From Crocodylus rhombifer (Eukaryota > Chordata > Crocodylia > Crocodylidae): a stretch of DNA of 64,000 nt. The notes under the pieces are model-generated. The model did not search any database. It was not told where the DNA came from and saw only the letters and a program-made list of their open reading frames with translations. The DNA lies in contig JAVSML010020762.1 in the NCBI GenBank assembly GCA_038503035.1, positions 69,871 to 133,870 on the forward strand. The letters are read 5' to 3'. Position 1 is the stretch's first letter, and every line of letters starts with the position of its first letter. The translations under genes were made by a program, and so were the position numbers. Shown in pieces: positions 32,517 to 42,996 of this stretch.

Positions 32517-34540
32517 TTTCATAGTTTCATAGTTTCTAGGGTCGGAAGGGACCTGAGTAGATCATCTAGTCCGACCCCCTGCCATGGCAGGAAATAATAC
32601 TGGGGTCAGACGACCCCAGCAAGATGTTCATCCAACCTCCTCTTAAAAACCCCCAGGGTAGGAGCCTGCACCACTTCTCTTGGAAGTTGGTTCCAGATCC
32701 TAGCCGCCCTGGCCGTGAAGTAGCGCCTCCTGATATCTAACCTAAACCTACCCTCTGCCAGCTTGTGACCGTTATTCCTGGTCACTCCTGGTGGTGCTCG
32801 GGGGAACAGTGACTCCCCCAATGCCTGCTGATCCCCCCTGATTAGTTTATAACAGGCCACAAGATCCCCCCTCAGCCTTCTCTTTTGGAGGCTGAACAGG
32901 TTCAGGTCCCGTAGCCTCTCCTCATAGGGCCTGCCCTGTTGTCCCCTGATCATATGAGTGGCCCTCCTCTGGACCCTCTCCATGCTGTCGACATCCCTCT
33001 TGAAGTGTGGCGCCCAGAACTGGACGCAGTACTCCAACTGTGGCCTGACCAGTGCCGCATAGAGGGGGAGCATCACGTCTTTGGACCTGCTCGAGATGCA
33101 TCTGTGGATGCATGACAAGGTACGGTTGGCCTTCCTAACTGCCTCCCCACACTGCCGGCCCATGTTCATCTTGGAGTCAATGATGACTCCAAGATCCTTT
33201 TCCACCTCCGTGCTGACAAGAGGGGAGTTCCCTAACCTGTAGGTATGGTGCCGGTTGTTCCTCCCCAGGTGCCTCACCTTGCACTTGTCTGTGTTGAATC
33301 CCATCCTATTCACATCCGCCCACCCTTGTAACCTGTCTAGGTCTGATTGTAGCCTGTTGCTTCCTTCTAGTGTGCCCACGTCCCCCCACATCTTAGTGTC
33401 ATCAGCAAATTTGAACAGGGTGCTTTTTACCCCCTCGTCCAAATCACTGATGAAGATGTTGAACAGTGCGGGCCCGAGGACCGAGCCCTGCGGAACCCCA
33501 CTGCCCACGTCCTTCCATCCACTACCACCCTCTGGGTGCGGCCCTCCAGCCAGTTGGCAACCCAATTGACTGTGTGGGCGTCGACACCACAGTCCCCCAG
33601 TTTCTTAATGAGAACCGGGTGAGAGACAGTGTCGAATGCCTTCCGGAAGTCCAGGAAGACTATATCCACTGCTATCCCTGCATCTAATGATCTGGTAATC
33701 TGATCATAGAAGGCCACCAGGTTGGTCTAACAGGACCTGCCACTGATGAACCCGTGTTGGTTGCCCCTAAGCATGCAGTCCCCTGCTGGCTCCTCCTGGA
33801 TGTGTGCCAGCATAATTTTCTCAAACAGCTTCCCTAGGATTGAGGTAAGACTAACTGGCCTATAGTTTCCTGGGTCCTCCTTCCTCCCCTTTTTGAAGAT
33901 GGGAACCACATTGGCCCTCTTCCAGTCCTCTGGGACCACACCAGAGCACCACGAGTGCTCATAAATTCGTGCCAGGGGTCCTGCAATGACCTCGGCCAAT
34001 TCCTTTGGGACTCTAGGGTGGAGATCATTCAGGCCGGCTGACTTGAACCCGTCCAGCCCCTCCAGAAGCCCCCTAACTAGTTCCACGCTAACCTTTGGCC
34101 CAGGTGTGCCTCCCCTGGGGCCCAAGGCGGGCCCAGCAGGGAGGTGGCTGTTCTGGTCCCTACTTAGGAAGACAGAGGCAAAGAAATCGTTAAACATGTT
34201 AGCTTTGTCATCTGTTGTGACGACCAAATTTCCCAATGCATCCTGCAAGGGCCCCACATTACCCGGGACCTTCTTTTTGCCCCCTATGTATTTAAAAAAG
34301 GACTTATTGTGCTTAATCTGAGAAGCTAGTCCTAATTCCATCTTTGCCTTGGCCTTCCTAACTGCCCCCCTACAACACCAAGTGACTGCAGAATAGTCAT
34401 CCCTGGTGATGACCCCTTCTTTCCATTGGGTATACACCTCCTTTTTAGCAAGGAAACATTCCCGGATGCTTTTGGTGAGCCATGGAGGCTTGTGTGCTCT
34501 CCTGCTCCCTTTGATCCTCATTAGGATTACCTTCCTTTGG
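32517..34540 (-). mobile_element. CR1 LINE (CR1-C2) inserted inside CR1-C1
   Basis: A - strand CR1 of a second subfamily (closer to CR1-B). Its 3' tail at 32517 reads TTTCATAGTTTCATAGTTTC on the + strand, next to the CR1 3' motif. It is 5'-truncated near 34540. The flanks on both sides are CR1-C1 sequence that is contiguous in CR1-A (about 7260-7290), with a small loss at the site. CR1-C2 is therefore younger than CR1-C1. Confidence 0.85.
32606..34540 (-). pseudogene. CR1-C2 ORF2 (linker + RT + C-terminus), few frame breaks
   Basis: The best preserved ORF2 in the window, in three overlapping frames. 34540-33727 has PPWLTKSIRECFLAKKEVY, NKSFFKYIGGKKK, PEDWKRANVVPIFKKGRKED, NYRPVSLTSILGKLFEKI and GFISGRSC followed by a stop. 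33717-33500 has [17 protein letters not shown] (motif A). 33520-32606 has GSGVPQGSVLGPALFNIF (motif B), LFKFADDTKMW (motif C intact), IHRCISSRSKDVMLPLY, ERVQRRATHMIRGQQGRPYE and AARIWNQLPREVV to the end. The breaks are a stop after GRSC and one frameshift between motifs A and B. The endonuclease part is absent. Confidence 0.85.
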
Positions 34541-34676
34541 GTAAAAGTACCCATTTAGCAAGTTGGCTTTTTCCTGGGCGTCGGTTGCCAGTTATTCCAT
34601 CTGGTTTAGCAGGGTCCAATGTTGTCTTTGCTTTTCCTCTGGCTCCCCATATATCTAAAAAAGGACTTTTTATTGT
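34541..34676 (-). mobile_element. CR1-C1 continuation beyond the nested insertion
   Basis: Matches CR1-A 7286-7421 (shared AAGTACCCATTTA, GTTGGCTTTTTCCTGGG and AAAAGGACTTTTTATTGTC). It ends at 34676, the 5' truncation point of CR1-C1. A 15-bp direct duplication, CTCAGATTCAAATTA, follows immediately (34677-34691 and 34692-34706). Confidence 0.8.
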
Positions 34677-34706
34677 CTCAGATTCAAATTACTCAGATTC
34701 AAATTA

Positions 34707-36058
34707 GGTCCATCTGCACATAATGGTGAGGAGGGAAATGTAAAAAATCTGTATTTTGTGTTTGTGTAACAAGAAAAGATAACAGGTCTGCAGACCTGCT
34801 CTGCTAGCGGATCTTGTTGGGTTTTCAGCTGAAGACTTTGTCCTCCAATTCTCTTCCAATTTACCTCTTGGAGCTTTTGGTGAGAACTATTTCTGTAGAT
34901 GAACTCATACATTAAATGCAGCAGCTGCTGAGGTGAGCCAAAAATGGCAAATGTAGGCAGGACACTATGCATCACAAATTGATGCTTGCTAATGGAGGAG
35001 AAAGGATGGGGAGATTAATTGTTTATACAGTGCCCAGCATAGCTGAATTAGGCAGTTCTGCAAGCAAACCACAAAAACCTTTTCTCAAAAATTCCTCAAC
35101 CTGTGATGGATCTTAAGATAGAAAGAAAAGAACCTCCTATTGTTTTAATTGGAGGTTGCTAGTACTGCCAAATTCCTTGAAACATACTCAACAATTTATG
35201 ACTCTACAAGCACTATCACACTGAGGGTAATCATAGCTTTAGAACTTTAAAGTGCAGAATAACTCCATAATGAGGTAGAAAGAGCAGCAAACAGTTTTTT
35301 CCATTCTATTATTTAGAAAGTAAAGATGCAACTGTTTTTCCCATAATGCTTCCAACATGACATTTGAGGTTGTATGCTAATCTAATATATTCCCAACAAA
35401 GTATACTGGGATCAACATCAAATTAAAAGGACTATATATTTCAAAATGGCTAACTGACATATTCAGGGTTCTAGTATCTTAAGTCTTACCACACCTATCC
35501 TTAAGACAAACTTGGCCACAGCATAACATCAGTGCTGTGAAACATCTTGGCATACAAATGGCACATTTTATGTGTAAGGGTGCCCTGATTAAATCAAAAG
35601 GGATCCCATCAAAAATAATTAAAAATGTATTTTTTCTGATATTTTCCCCATTTTCTAGAAATGCTCTGTTGTTTGTAAACAAAAGAGATTAGAAAAAAAG
35701 ATTGTTTTTTGTGCATTTTATAGCATCTTGCAAATTCCCAGTTTGACTGTTTCCCCTATTAACTTATTCTGTGGTTTGTGTCAATCTTGTACTCAAAGAT
35801 AAGAAAAAGAAAAGATTTGATAGGAAATATTATTCTACATCCATAAAACCTACCAGGAAACCCAGGCAGGCATCTACCCAAACTACTTAAATTAGTTATA
35901 TTTTAGTTAACAATTCTAATCATATTCCTATACTCTACCATATATTCTCATATACTATATAACCATGGCATCTGAATGCTTTTTAGTTAGACAAGGAAGA
36001 CTCTCATAGATTTGACTGGGCTTTGGACTGGACCCAGACATTTAAACTGTTAGGAGAC
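34707..36058. other. Intergenic, no gene seen
   Basis: AT-rich, with no recognisable family or exon. Confidence 0.45.
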
Positions 36059-36298
36059 CAGGGGTGGGCAACTATTTTAGGCCGAAGGCCACTTACCAAG
36101 TTTTGGCAAGCTGTCAAGGGCCACAGGGGTAGCCCCGCCCCTTAACAGATGCCCTGCTCCCTGGTTGCCATCTTGTAACAAGAAGCCCTGCCCCCTAAGC
36201 CCTCCCCTTTGCCACCAGAAGTCCCCTTTCAGCAAAGGGTTTTGCCATCTCAGAACCAAAAAATACCAAATTTTGTTCTAAAAAGTGAGCATCTACAA

Positions 36299-36599
36299 CA
36301 GGGGTCAGCAACCTCTGGCACACGTGCCGAGCATGACACATAAAGCCATTTTGTTTGGCACACCACCGCCAGCCCAGGCTTTAAGCAGCTGCTGCCAGCC
36401 ATGTAGCCCAGGCTGCTCCCAGCAGGTGGCTGGGAGGCTGCAAGCCCAGCTGCAAGCAGACTGGGCTCCATGGGCTGGCTGCGGCCAGGAGGCTGCAAAC
36501 AGCTGCTCCAGGCTCCAGCATGTTGGCACTCCAGCACCTTCCAAGGTAGACATTGTGGTTTTTTTTGACACTTCAACCAAAAAACGTTGCCTACCCCTG
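36299..36599. mobile_element. hAT MITE nested in the 36059-37373 element
   Basis: The termini are CAGGGGTCAGCAAC and, reverse-complemented, CAGGGGTAGGCAAC. ATCTACAA is duplicated exactly at 36291-36298 and 36600-36607. The interior is GC-rich (GCTGGGCTTGCAGCC type sequence on the minus strand). The perfect target duplication shows it is younger than its host element. Confidence 0.9.
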
Positions 36600-36719
36600 A
36601 TCTACAACATTCATTAATTGATTTTAAAAAATATTTTTGTCCTGGTCTATGTCTGTTTGTGTAGTGTATGTAGAGGTGATTGTATATAATAGCTTAAAAT
36701 GAAGTCTCAGTCTTGTATA

Positions 36720-36975
36720 TTGTGTAGGGGTGGGGGGCATGGAGGTGGGTATAGGTTTGTGGGGGGCTGGGGTATTTGGGTGTGTGGGATCTGGGGGAGG
36801 GTGTGGGTGTGCCTGTGGGGGGTGGTTGGGTGTGGGGGTGTGGGTGTGGAATGAAGAAGCATGTCAGTGTGTGTGTGGATATGTGGGGTCTGGGTGGGTA
36901 TGGGGTTTGTGGGGGATTGTGGGGGGCAGGGGTGTGGGTCTGGGGGTCTGTGTGTATGGCAGTGTGAGGGGGGTG
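36720..36975 (+). repeat. G-rich, C-poor minisatellite-like tract
   Basis: About 255 bp of TGTGGGG-type sequence on the + strand, with many runs of three to six G separated by short TGT/TAT spacers and very few C. It is strongly strand-asymmetric and fits the G-quadruplex pattern repeatedly. The His/Pro/Thr-rich open frames on the - strand are products of this composition. Confidence 0.8.
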
Positions 36976-37373
36976 TAGGTGCATGTATTTGGTGGGGTAT
37001 GGGACTCACCCTACAAGCACACTCTGCCCCTCCCTACACATACACACACACACGCACGTTGCCCCTCCCTACACACACATCTGTACTGGTACAGGCTCCA
37101 TGCTCCCCAGTCCAGTAATGTAGCCAGGAACCACATGAAGCCAGAGCAGTGTGAGGGAGGAAGGCAGGGAAATGGCTAGGAGTGGGGTAGGAATGGGATG
37201 CTCTGTCCTGCTGGCTCCCCCTGGGTCCTACTGCCCCTGGCTTCTATCATCTTTGACAGGCAGCCAGGAGCAAATAAATATTAATTTACTAAATGTTTTA
37301 AGGTCCCCGCTGGCCAGATAGAATGAGCTGGTGGGCCAAATCCGGCCTGCAGGCCATATTTTGCTTGCCCCTG

Positions 37374-38439
37374 AAGTAGACAGTTCCCCTTAAAAAAATG
37401 TGACGGTGGTGGTGCTAGTGGTGATGTTCTCAAAGTGAAACAGAATTAGACTTAGAATTTTATTAACCCAAACTGTCTTCTGTGCTACTGTCTTCTCTAC
37501 TACTGTACCTGTGACCTGAGGCTGTCATATTATGCTGTGATCTTTATGATACCATGTCTGAAGGAAAAAATAAGTGTTTCTTATTTTATTTTTTTAATAT
37601 TGGAGCGTTCATCTTTCTTACAACCCACATCCTCTTTTTATTTGTCATTGCTCACTGTACCTTATGTATCTTGGACTCCAACCTTGCAAGCTGCTCCACC
37701 CAAGCATAAGATTAGGGCCTAAAATAAGTCCCTTGGGAGGCTGACTTGTTTTTTTTGTAGCACCATAGATACAATATATAGGAAAGAAGCACCCTCTATA
37801 ACCCAAATGAACTTGAAACACTCTGCAAAGTAAAGAGTAAAGTACTGATAGTGAAAGGAAACATGTAAATTAAGAAGAGTAAATTTTGATCTGTCTAACA
37901 GTAATTCACATACAACTTTGGACAGTGCAGCCTTTATTCAGAGAGCAAATGTTAAGTAAGACTTATCTTCTCCTGCTCTTGGCTCTTTAATTTCCAGAGA
38001 CTGATGCAGTAAATAAAATATTTAGGGTAATATTGATTTTGGTGGTGTGGATTTAATCTGGCAACAGCAAGGAGAATAAATGAGTATATTTTTCCAAAAG
38101 CTACCTCTGTATCCAACTGGTCTTAGGACGTTTCTCTTTTTAGTTGTATCAGCAGGATTTCATTCATGAGCTGACAATTCCACATCTAGCTCTTAATTTC
38201 CACAAATGAGAGACATTTTTTTCTAATATATCTTAAGATATTTCATGATTTTTATTTTAAATGACTCAACATCTGCTGGATGAAATAAAAGCCAATATGC
38301 AAAATGCAGGTTTATGAAAATACAAATGTGTGTGGCGGTGAGGACCAGAGGCAATGGGAGACAATAGGTGCAAGACAGGTAGGTGGGGGGGAAAGCGGGG
38401 AATGTTGACCTGGTGATAGGATGTAGCTGGTAAAATTTA
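37374..38439. other. Intergenic, no gene seen
   Basis: AT-rich, no exon. The last 130 bases lead into the Penelope-like relic and may belong to its 3' end. Confidence 0.4.
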
Positions 38440-38760
38440 GAGGTTACCTGGGGTTATTGCATGGCAGGCAGGTTATAAAGTGCCATAAATCCAATATCTA
38501 TATTTAGTCCATGATTGTTTGTGTCCAGTGGATTGATGAAGTGTATAGGCTCATCTATGAAAGCTGTTTTGTACATTCCCTTTGAGGATTAGAACTGAGA
38601 GACTGGAGAGAGAGTAGTTGTCTTGTGGGAAGTGTGCACCCACAGGTAATTGGGTATTTTTGTCTTTGATAGATTTTCAGTGTGGGTTCATTCTGGTGCG
38701 CAGTTGTTGTTTGGTTTCTCCTACATATTTTTTATCAGGGCATGTAGTGTATGTAGAAGG
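38440..38760 (-). pseudogene. Penelope-like retroelement GIY-YIG endonuclease relic
   Basis: On the - strand from about 38745 the translation reads CPDKKYVGETKQQLRTRMNP, H, a stop, KSIKDKNTQLPVGAHFPQDN, YSLSSLSVLILKGNVQNSFH, then after a frameshift EPIHFINPLDTNNHGLNIDI and GFMALYNL. YVGET with Arg-x-Arg and a following His fits the GIY-YIG nuclease at the C-terminus of Penelope-like elements. NTQLPVGAHF and the HGLN-DIGF ending fit the same proteins as I remember them. At least one stop and one frameshift are present, and no RT part is visible nearby. Confidence 0.65.
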
Positions 38761-41700
38761 TTATTCTACTGCACTCATCACTAAGGGAATAAAGTGTGTC
38801 TGAGCCATCAGACAAGGCATAATGGAAGCCCGCAGAGCCATTTTGCATTGATTCCATGTCTTCCAGACAGTGGATGAGGACAGGACATTCCAAGAACAAG
38901 GGAAAGACAGAACTGTGAAAAGCCAGTCTCTGGGCACGTTGTCTCAGAGTTAAAGGAAGCTGCTCTTCTGAATTTGTCTCTAAATTACCCTGTGGAGCAT
39001 GGGATATTTGTTGTAGCCATGTTGACCTAGAGACGTAGGCATATAAAACTCTAGGAGTAGAAATGGTATCTTTAGTCTAATAAAAGATATCACCTCTACC
39101 CCAAAAGTTTGTCTGCCTGTGAAGCATAGGTCTCCACTAGAATTAATCATGAAATACACTGAATAGTATTGCCCCTCAAGTCTATCCTTTAAAATATATT
39201 TTTTTCTAAATAAAACGACCTTGTTGTACAGCTGGACCTATCGGGAGCCTCGCAGGCTTAATGACATGGCTCTGTGGGTCAGATCTACCCCACAAGCTGA
39301 GGGTTGAGCTTCCTTAATTTACTCAGTTCAAGAAAAATAGTAATTTTCAATCATGTTCATGTTACCCCTTAATAGCACTATGGACATGTATCTATTATCT
39401 GTCACTGCTCACAAGAGCCAAGTATTGCCTCAAAACTCTAGGGTGCTTGGCCTGTACTTTTCTCAGCAAGGTACTGATGAACAGTTTAATAAAAACAGCA
39501 ATATTACATAAAAAGTAGATGATGTCCCATTCTTGACACCCAGATACCATAGTGATACATGCACTGAAAATCCCATAGATTAGGTGAGCTGTGGTGAGCA
39601 GTGTTTCCTTTGGACAAAGTTACACATATGGAAGCTGTGCCGACAGCTGCTGAACTTTTTATAATGGTCTGTAGTACGGTTGAGGGGATGGTCACACAAA
39701 CAACTTACCATGATGTAAACAAGGTTTTACTGCACAGCAACTCTGCTATACCTATAAATGTTCAGGCTCTGCTTCGCAGTGAATGAAAAGTAAGTCCTAG
39801 GACCTCACCTCCTCAGTGAAGGGAGGTGGTAGCATGCACACACTGCAAGTACCTTGAATTAACTGCACTCGAAAATCTGGCTTTAGTCAACGTAACATAA
39901 GAAATAAACACAATATAATAAATGGGACTAATATTAAGCCTATTGAAAAAAAATATAAAGAATCCTATTGTGTTCAGTGAGCTTTGGATCAAATATTTCT
40001 CCTAGAGGTTTTAGAGAGTTATCAAGGCCTGTTTCAAGAGAACTTTAATTTTTTTCTTGACAATGAAAATTTACTCAGGTCTTCATGTTAGGAGACTTAC
40101 TTTTACCATTCCCTATAAAAATAAGAGTGAGCTGGCTTCACCACATTGGTATTTTCCACCTTAGCAAGTGATAGACACAGAGTCAGATGTTGTGTGTAAT
40201 AAAATCAGAGGGTGACTCCTCTCTGAATAAATTTAATAAACAAAAGGAAAATCAGGGACATTACCAATAGCAGTAACAGATGAACAGAAAGAAATGGTGC
40301 ATAGGTAGAATTATATAGGTATGATTACATATTTAGCAATAAATCCAGTCTCTACCCAATGAGCTCTCCCAAGAATGAGAAGGGACAATCATATCAACAG
40401 ATAGTACCACTTTGAGATGATGCATTTGTGTCATTGGTTACTGACCTGTCTTTGACTATCAGCAAGAGCAACGTATTAGCAAACTGTGCGGTTCACCAAC
40501 AGGAAGTGGGCGTTGCAGACAGGAACCACCTCCACCTATTTTTCTTTCCTCTAACTTGCAGTAACTATTGGTACAACAGATAGCTGCTATCTTCACTGGG
40601 TGGCTACCACTATTTTGGGGCATCTGTTAGGCACACTCATCCACTCAATACAATATGACTTCTGCTGTAGGTGAGTTTTTTCTTAACTACAGTATAGATA
40701 AATAAATTAATAAATGAATGTAACGAGGCCCCAGCTACCTGGAAACAGCAGCAGGATAAGTGCTCCTAATAGGGAAAGGAGTGTACCAGTGAAAACTGGA
40801 CTAGCTACAGCCCAGTAACAGAAACATTTTCAATGTATTCCTCACAGAATAAATTGCAACAGATTACAGCTCCTTAAGTACGGAAGCAAAGACCTAAATG
40901 TATTCAGGATGCCAAAGGGTATTTACAGACCATGAACTGCCAGCCTGGCTTGCCAGACATTGCACATGCAAAAGGGGACATGGAGTGAACAGAGGGGAAT
41001 GGACAAGTTTAAAACATAAAAATAAATTGTCTTCAATCATCTTCCTACCCACTTCATTCTAGTAAGTTATGTGAGCATGAGGTGATTCTAAGTAGTCCTA
41101 AGTGGAAGTCTGATCCCAAACTGAAAAAGCAGGTCTAAGAGTGATCTTGGACTCAGAGAATTACACTAGAGAAGCAGCTTTGCTAAAGTTAAAGTTGACA
41201 ACCTCTTTCTGCTTAAACTGCTCTAAAATCCAGATGCTTACTCTGATTTTCCTGGAATGCGGTGTGCCTCATGGGGGTGCTTGGTTTCTTCATAAAGGCA
41301 GGTGCTTAAATGGATTTCACTGCATGTGTATAGACTGAGTAGCCAAAGGCCTTCCAACCTTTCATTTGAGCTGGGTAGCCCAAGGGGATGTGTAGCAGTC
41401 ATCAAACCTTCCATACACGTAGCCAGTGTCAATTCAAATCTGACCCTTGGTTGAAATCTGTTGAGGGGGAAAGTAAAAGAAGTATATTGCTGCAATCTGT
41501 CAGGGATCTGGGGGGAAATGTAATTCTAGAAGAGAGAGAATTCAGCAAAAGTTCAAACTATTTCATCAAATACTATAAATTCCATGAGAGGATGCTTGCT
41601 GGAAGGGGCAAGCAACTCACGAGGATGAAAAAATGGGGAAAAGGATTTGGGGCAGTGTCAAGAGGATGGAAAAAATGGACACGAGTGGGAGGGAAAGATA

Positions 41701-42660
41701 GAGGGGCTTAAACCATGGGGAAGGGTGAGGATCATGGTGAACAGGATAGACCAGAAATGGTAGGGCACTAGAAGGGTGGCAGGGCAAGTAGGCAGTATCT
41801 GTGCCAACCCTATGCACTCTCCTAGGTGTACCAGGATCTGGAAGTGGGGCTGTATCTGAGAAGCTGTGATCCCCTTTCCTTGGTCTCCCATGTGCACCAG
41901 GATCTCAAGGGTTCTCTCCCCTTCTGGGAGTGTCTGAGGCTCTCTACCTGTTTCACTGTAAGAGCTGAGATCTGGAGATTGCTGTCCATTTTAGCAGGAA
42001 TCTCAGCTTATGCTAGGATCTGAGTGGATCCATGAATGTTTAAACCTCCCTCCTTATTTTCTTCCAGTTGTATGTCAACACCTGCAGAAGCCCAGTACCA
42101 CTTTAGGGTGAGATGAGAATACCGAGAGCATAGTGATGAACCTGGCATGAGGAGCTGAATACAAGTATGCCTGATGCATCTCTCCAGCTTCCTTATTCAG
42201 ATACAGTCTATTACATTTTCAGATATTAAAAACACATCCAAGCGTATAGATCTTATCTAACTCATCTATTTGTTCCCATGTCCATGGAGATTCGAACTGG
42301 AACCCTAAATCCCAATAGTTCTCAACTCAGAAAATATTGAGAACCTAAGTGGATCTGAGCCCACTTTTTTAAATCCACATCTTTGGTCATTTCTGCTGAT
42401 TGCTGTAATATGGACAGAGCAGACTGATGGTAGATTCCTTTGCTAGTTGAATGCAGTCAGCATTTTTTTTTAAATTTCAGAAGCCAGGTTCTTTTAAGGA
42501 ATCATTAGCAAATTGTTTCCCTTCTTGCTCTCTCTGGCACTCATTGCCTCAGGCCTTGTCAGAAACAAATGTCAGTATAATGCTGAAATCCAGGACACAG
42601 TCTTCTATCCCAGGAAAACAGCACCAAGACTTGCATTGAATTCTACAGGGGCACAGAGGG
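38761..42660. other. Intergenic, no gene seen
   Basis: AT-rich sequence beyond the TMEM156 3' end. It includes a repeat fragment at about 39005-39130 related to 29580-29680. No exons are recognised, and the open frames (for example 41388-41711) lack family motifs. Confidence 0.4.
39005..39130. repeat. Interspersed repeat fragment, class unknown
   Basis: Shares GTTGTAGCCATGTTGACCTA and TTTAGTCTAATAAAAGATAT with the stretch at 29580-29680. It is the second copy of the same unnamed repeat. Confidence 0.45.
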
Positions 42661-42681
42661 CTTAACAGACTAAAAGATTAG

Positions 42682-42687
42682 TTTATT
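42682..42687 (-). promoter_or_regulatory. TMEM156: Candidate poly(A) signal of TMEM156
   Basis: AATAAA on the - strand (TTTATT on +), about 150 bases after the TMEM156 stop codon. It would give a short 3' UTR. This is the first such signal downstream of the stop. Confidence 0.5.
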
Positions 42688-42838
42688 GATCAGTCCTGGT
42701 GCCCAAAAGAAAAATTGATTTTGGTTTTTGGCCACCTAGTGCTCATGAAACATATTTTCAAGTTCCCCCCCTTCCAATCCCTGGGCCAGAAGTGAGAGGT
42801 ATTTTAGCTGGAGCACATACTGCATGCACTTAATCTAT

Positions 42839-42996
42839 TCAGTCTAACAATAAATGGTAAATTAGATCCAAATGACTTAAGATATGTTTGCCTCTTACAT
42901 TTGGTGCACTGCAATGAGGAAACTCCTGTTCAGGAATTGCAGGCAGAATCTTTGTTGCTTGTGCATTAGCTGAGGGTCTTCGTTGGTGGGTCTCCT
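42839..42996 (-). CDS. TMEM156: TMEM156 terminal coding exon with C-terminal extension
   Basis: Acceptor TTTTAACAG, then [20 protein letters not shown] and [13 protein letters not shown], with the stop TGA at 42841-42839. The stretch [11 protein letters not shown] to ILPAIPE aligns with the human C-terminus (VLSAETTQRLP to VLPPIPEL). The human protein, as I remember it, ends there, whereas this frame continues for about 28 residues before the stop. The phase matches the preceding exon exactly, which supports an exon this distant (10.6 kb intron). Confidence 0.8.

Larger units (their letters stand above)
36059..37373. mobile_element. hAT-type element carrying a second hAT MITE
   Basis: The left terminus is CAGGGGTGGGCAAC and the right terminus, reverse-complemented, is CAGGGGCAAGCAAA. 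The flanks TAGGAGAC and AAGTAGAC (6 of 8 identical) fit an old 8-bp target duplication. The right part (about 37260-37373) is the reverse complement of the short elements at 53984-54169 and 47263-47410 (AAATTAATATTTATT, GGCTGCCTGTC), so they are one family. The interior holds a nested MITE (36299-36599) and a G-rich tract (36720-36975). No transposase is visible. Confidence 0.7.

Noticed and set aside
36694..37009. His/Pro/Thr-rich - strand frames
   Set aside because: They are the C-rich complement of a G-rich tract, present in two frames at once, with no conserved domain.
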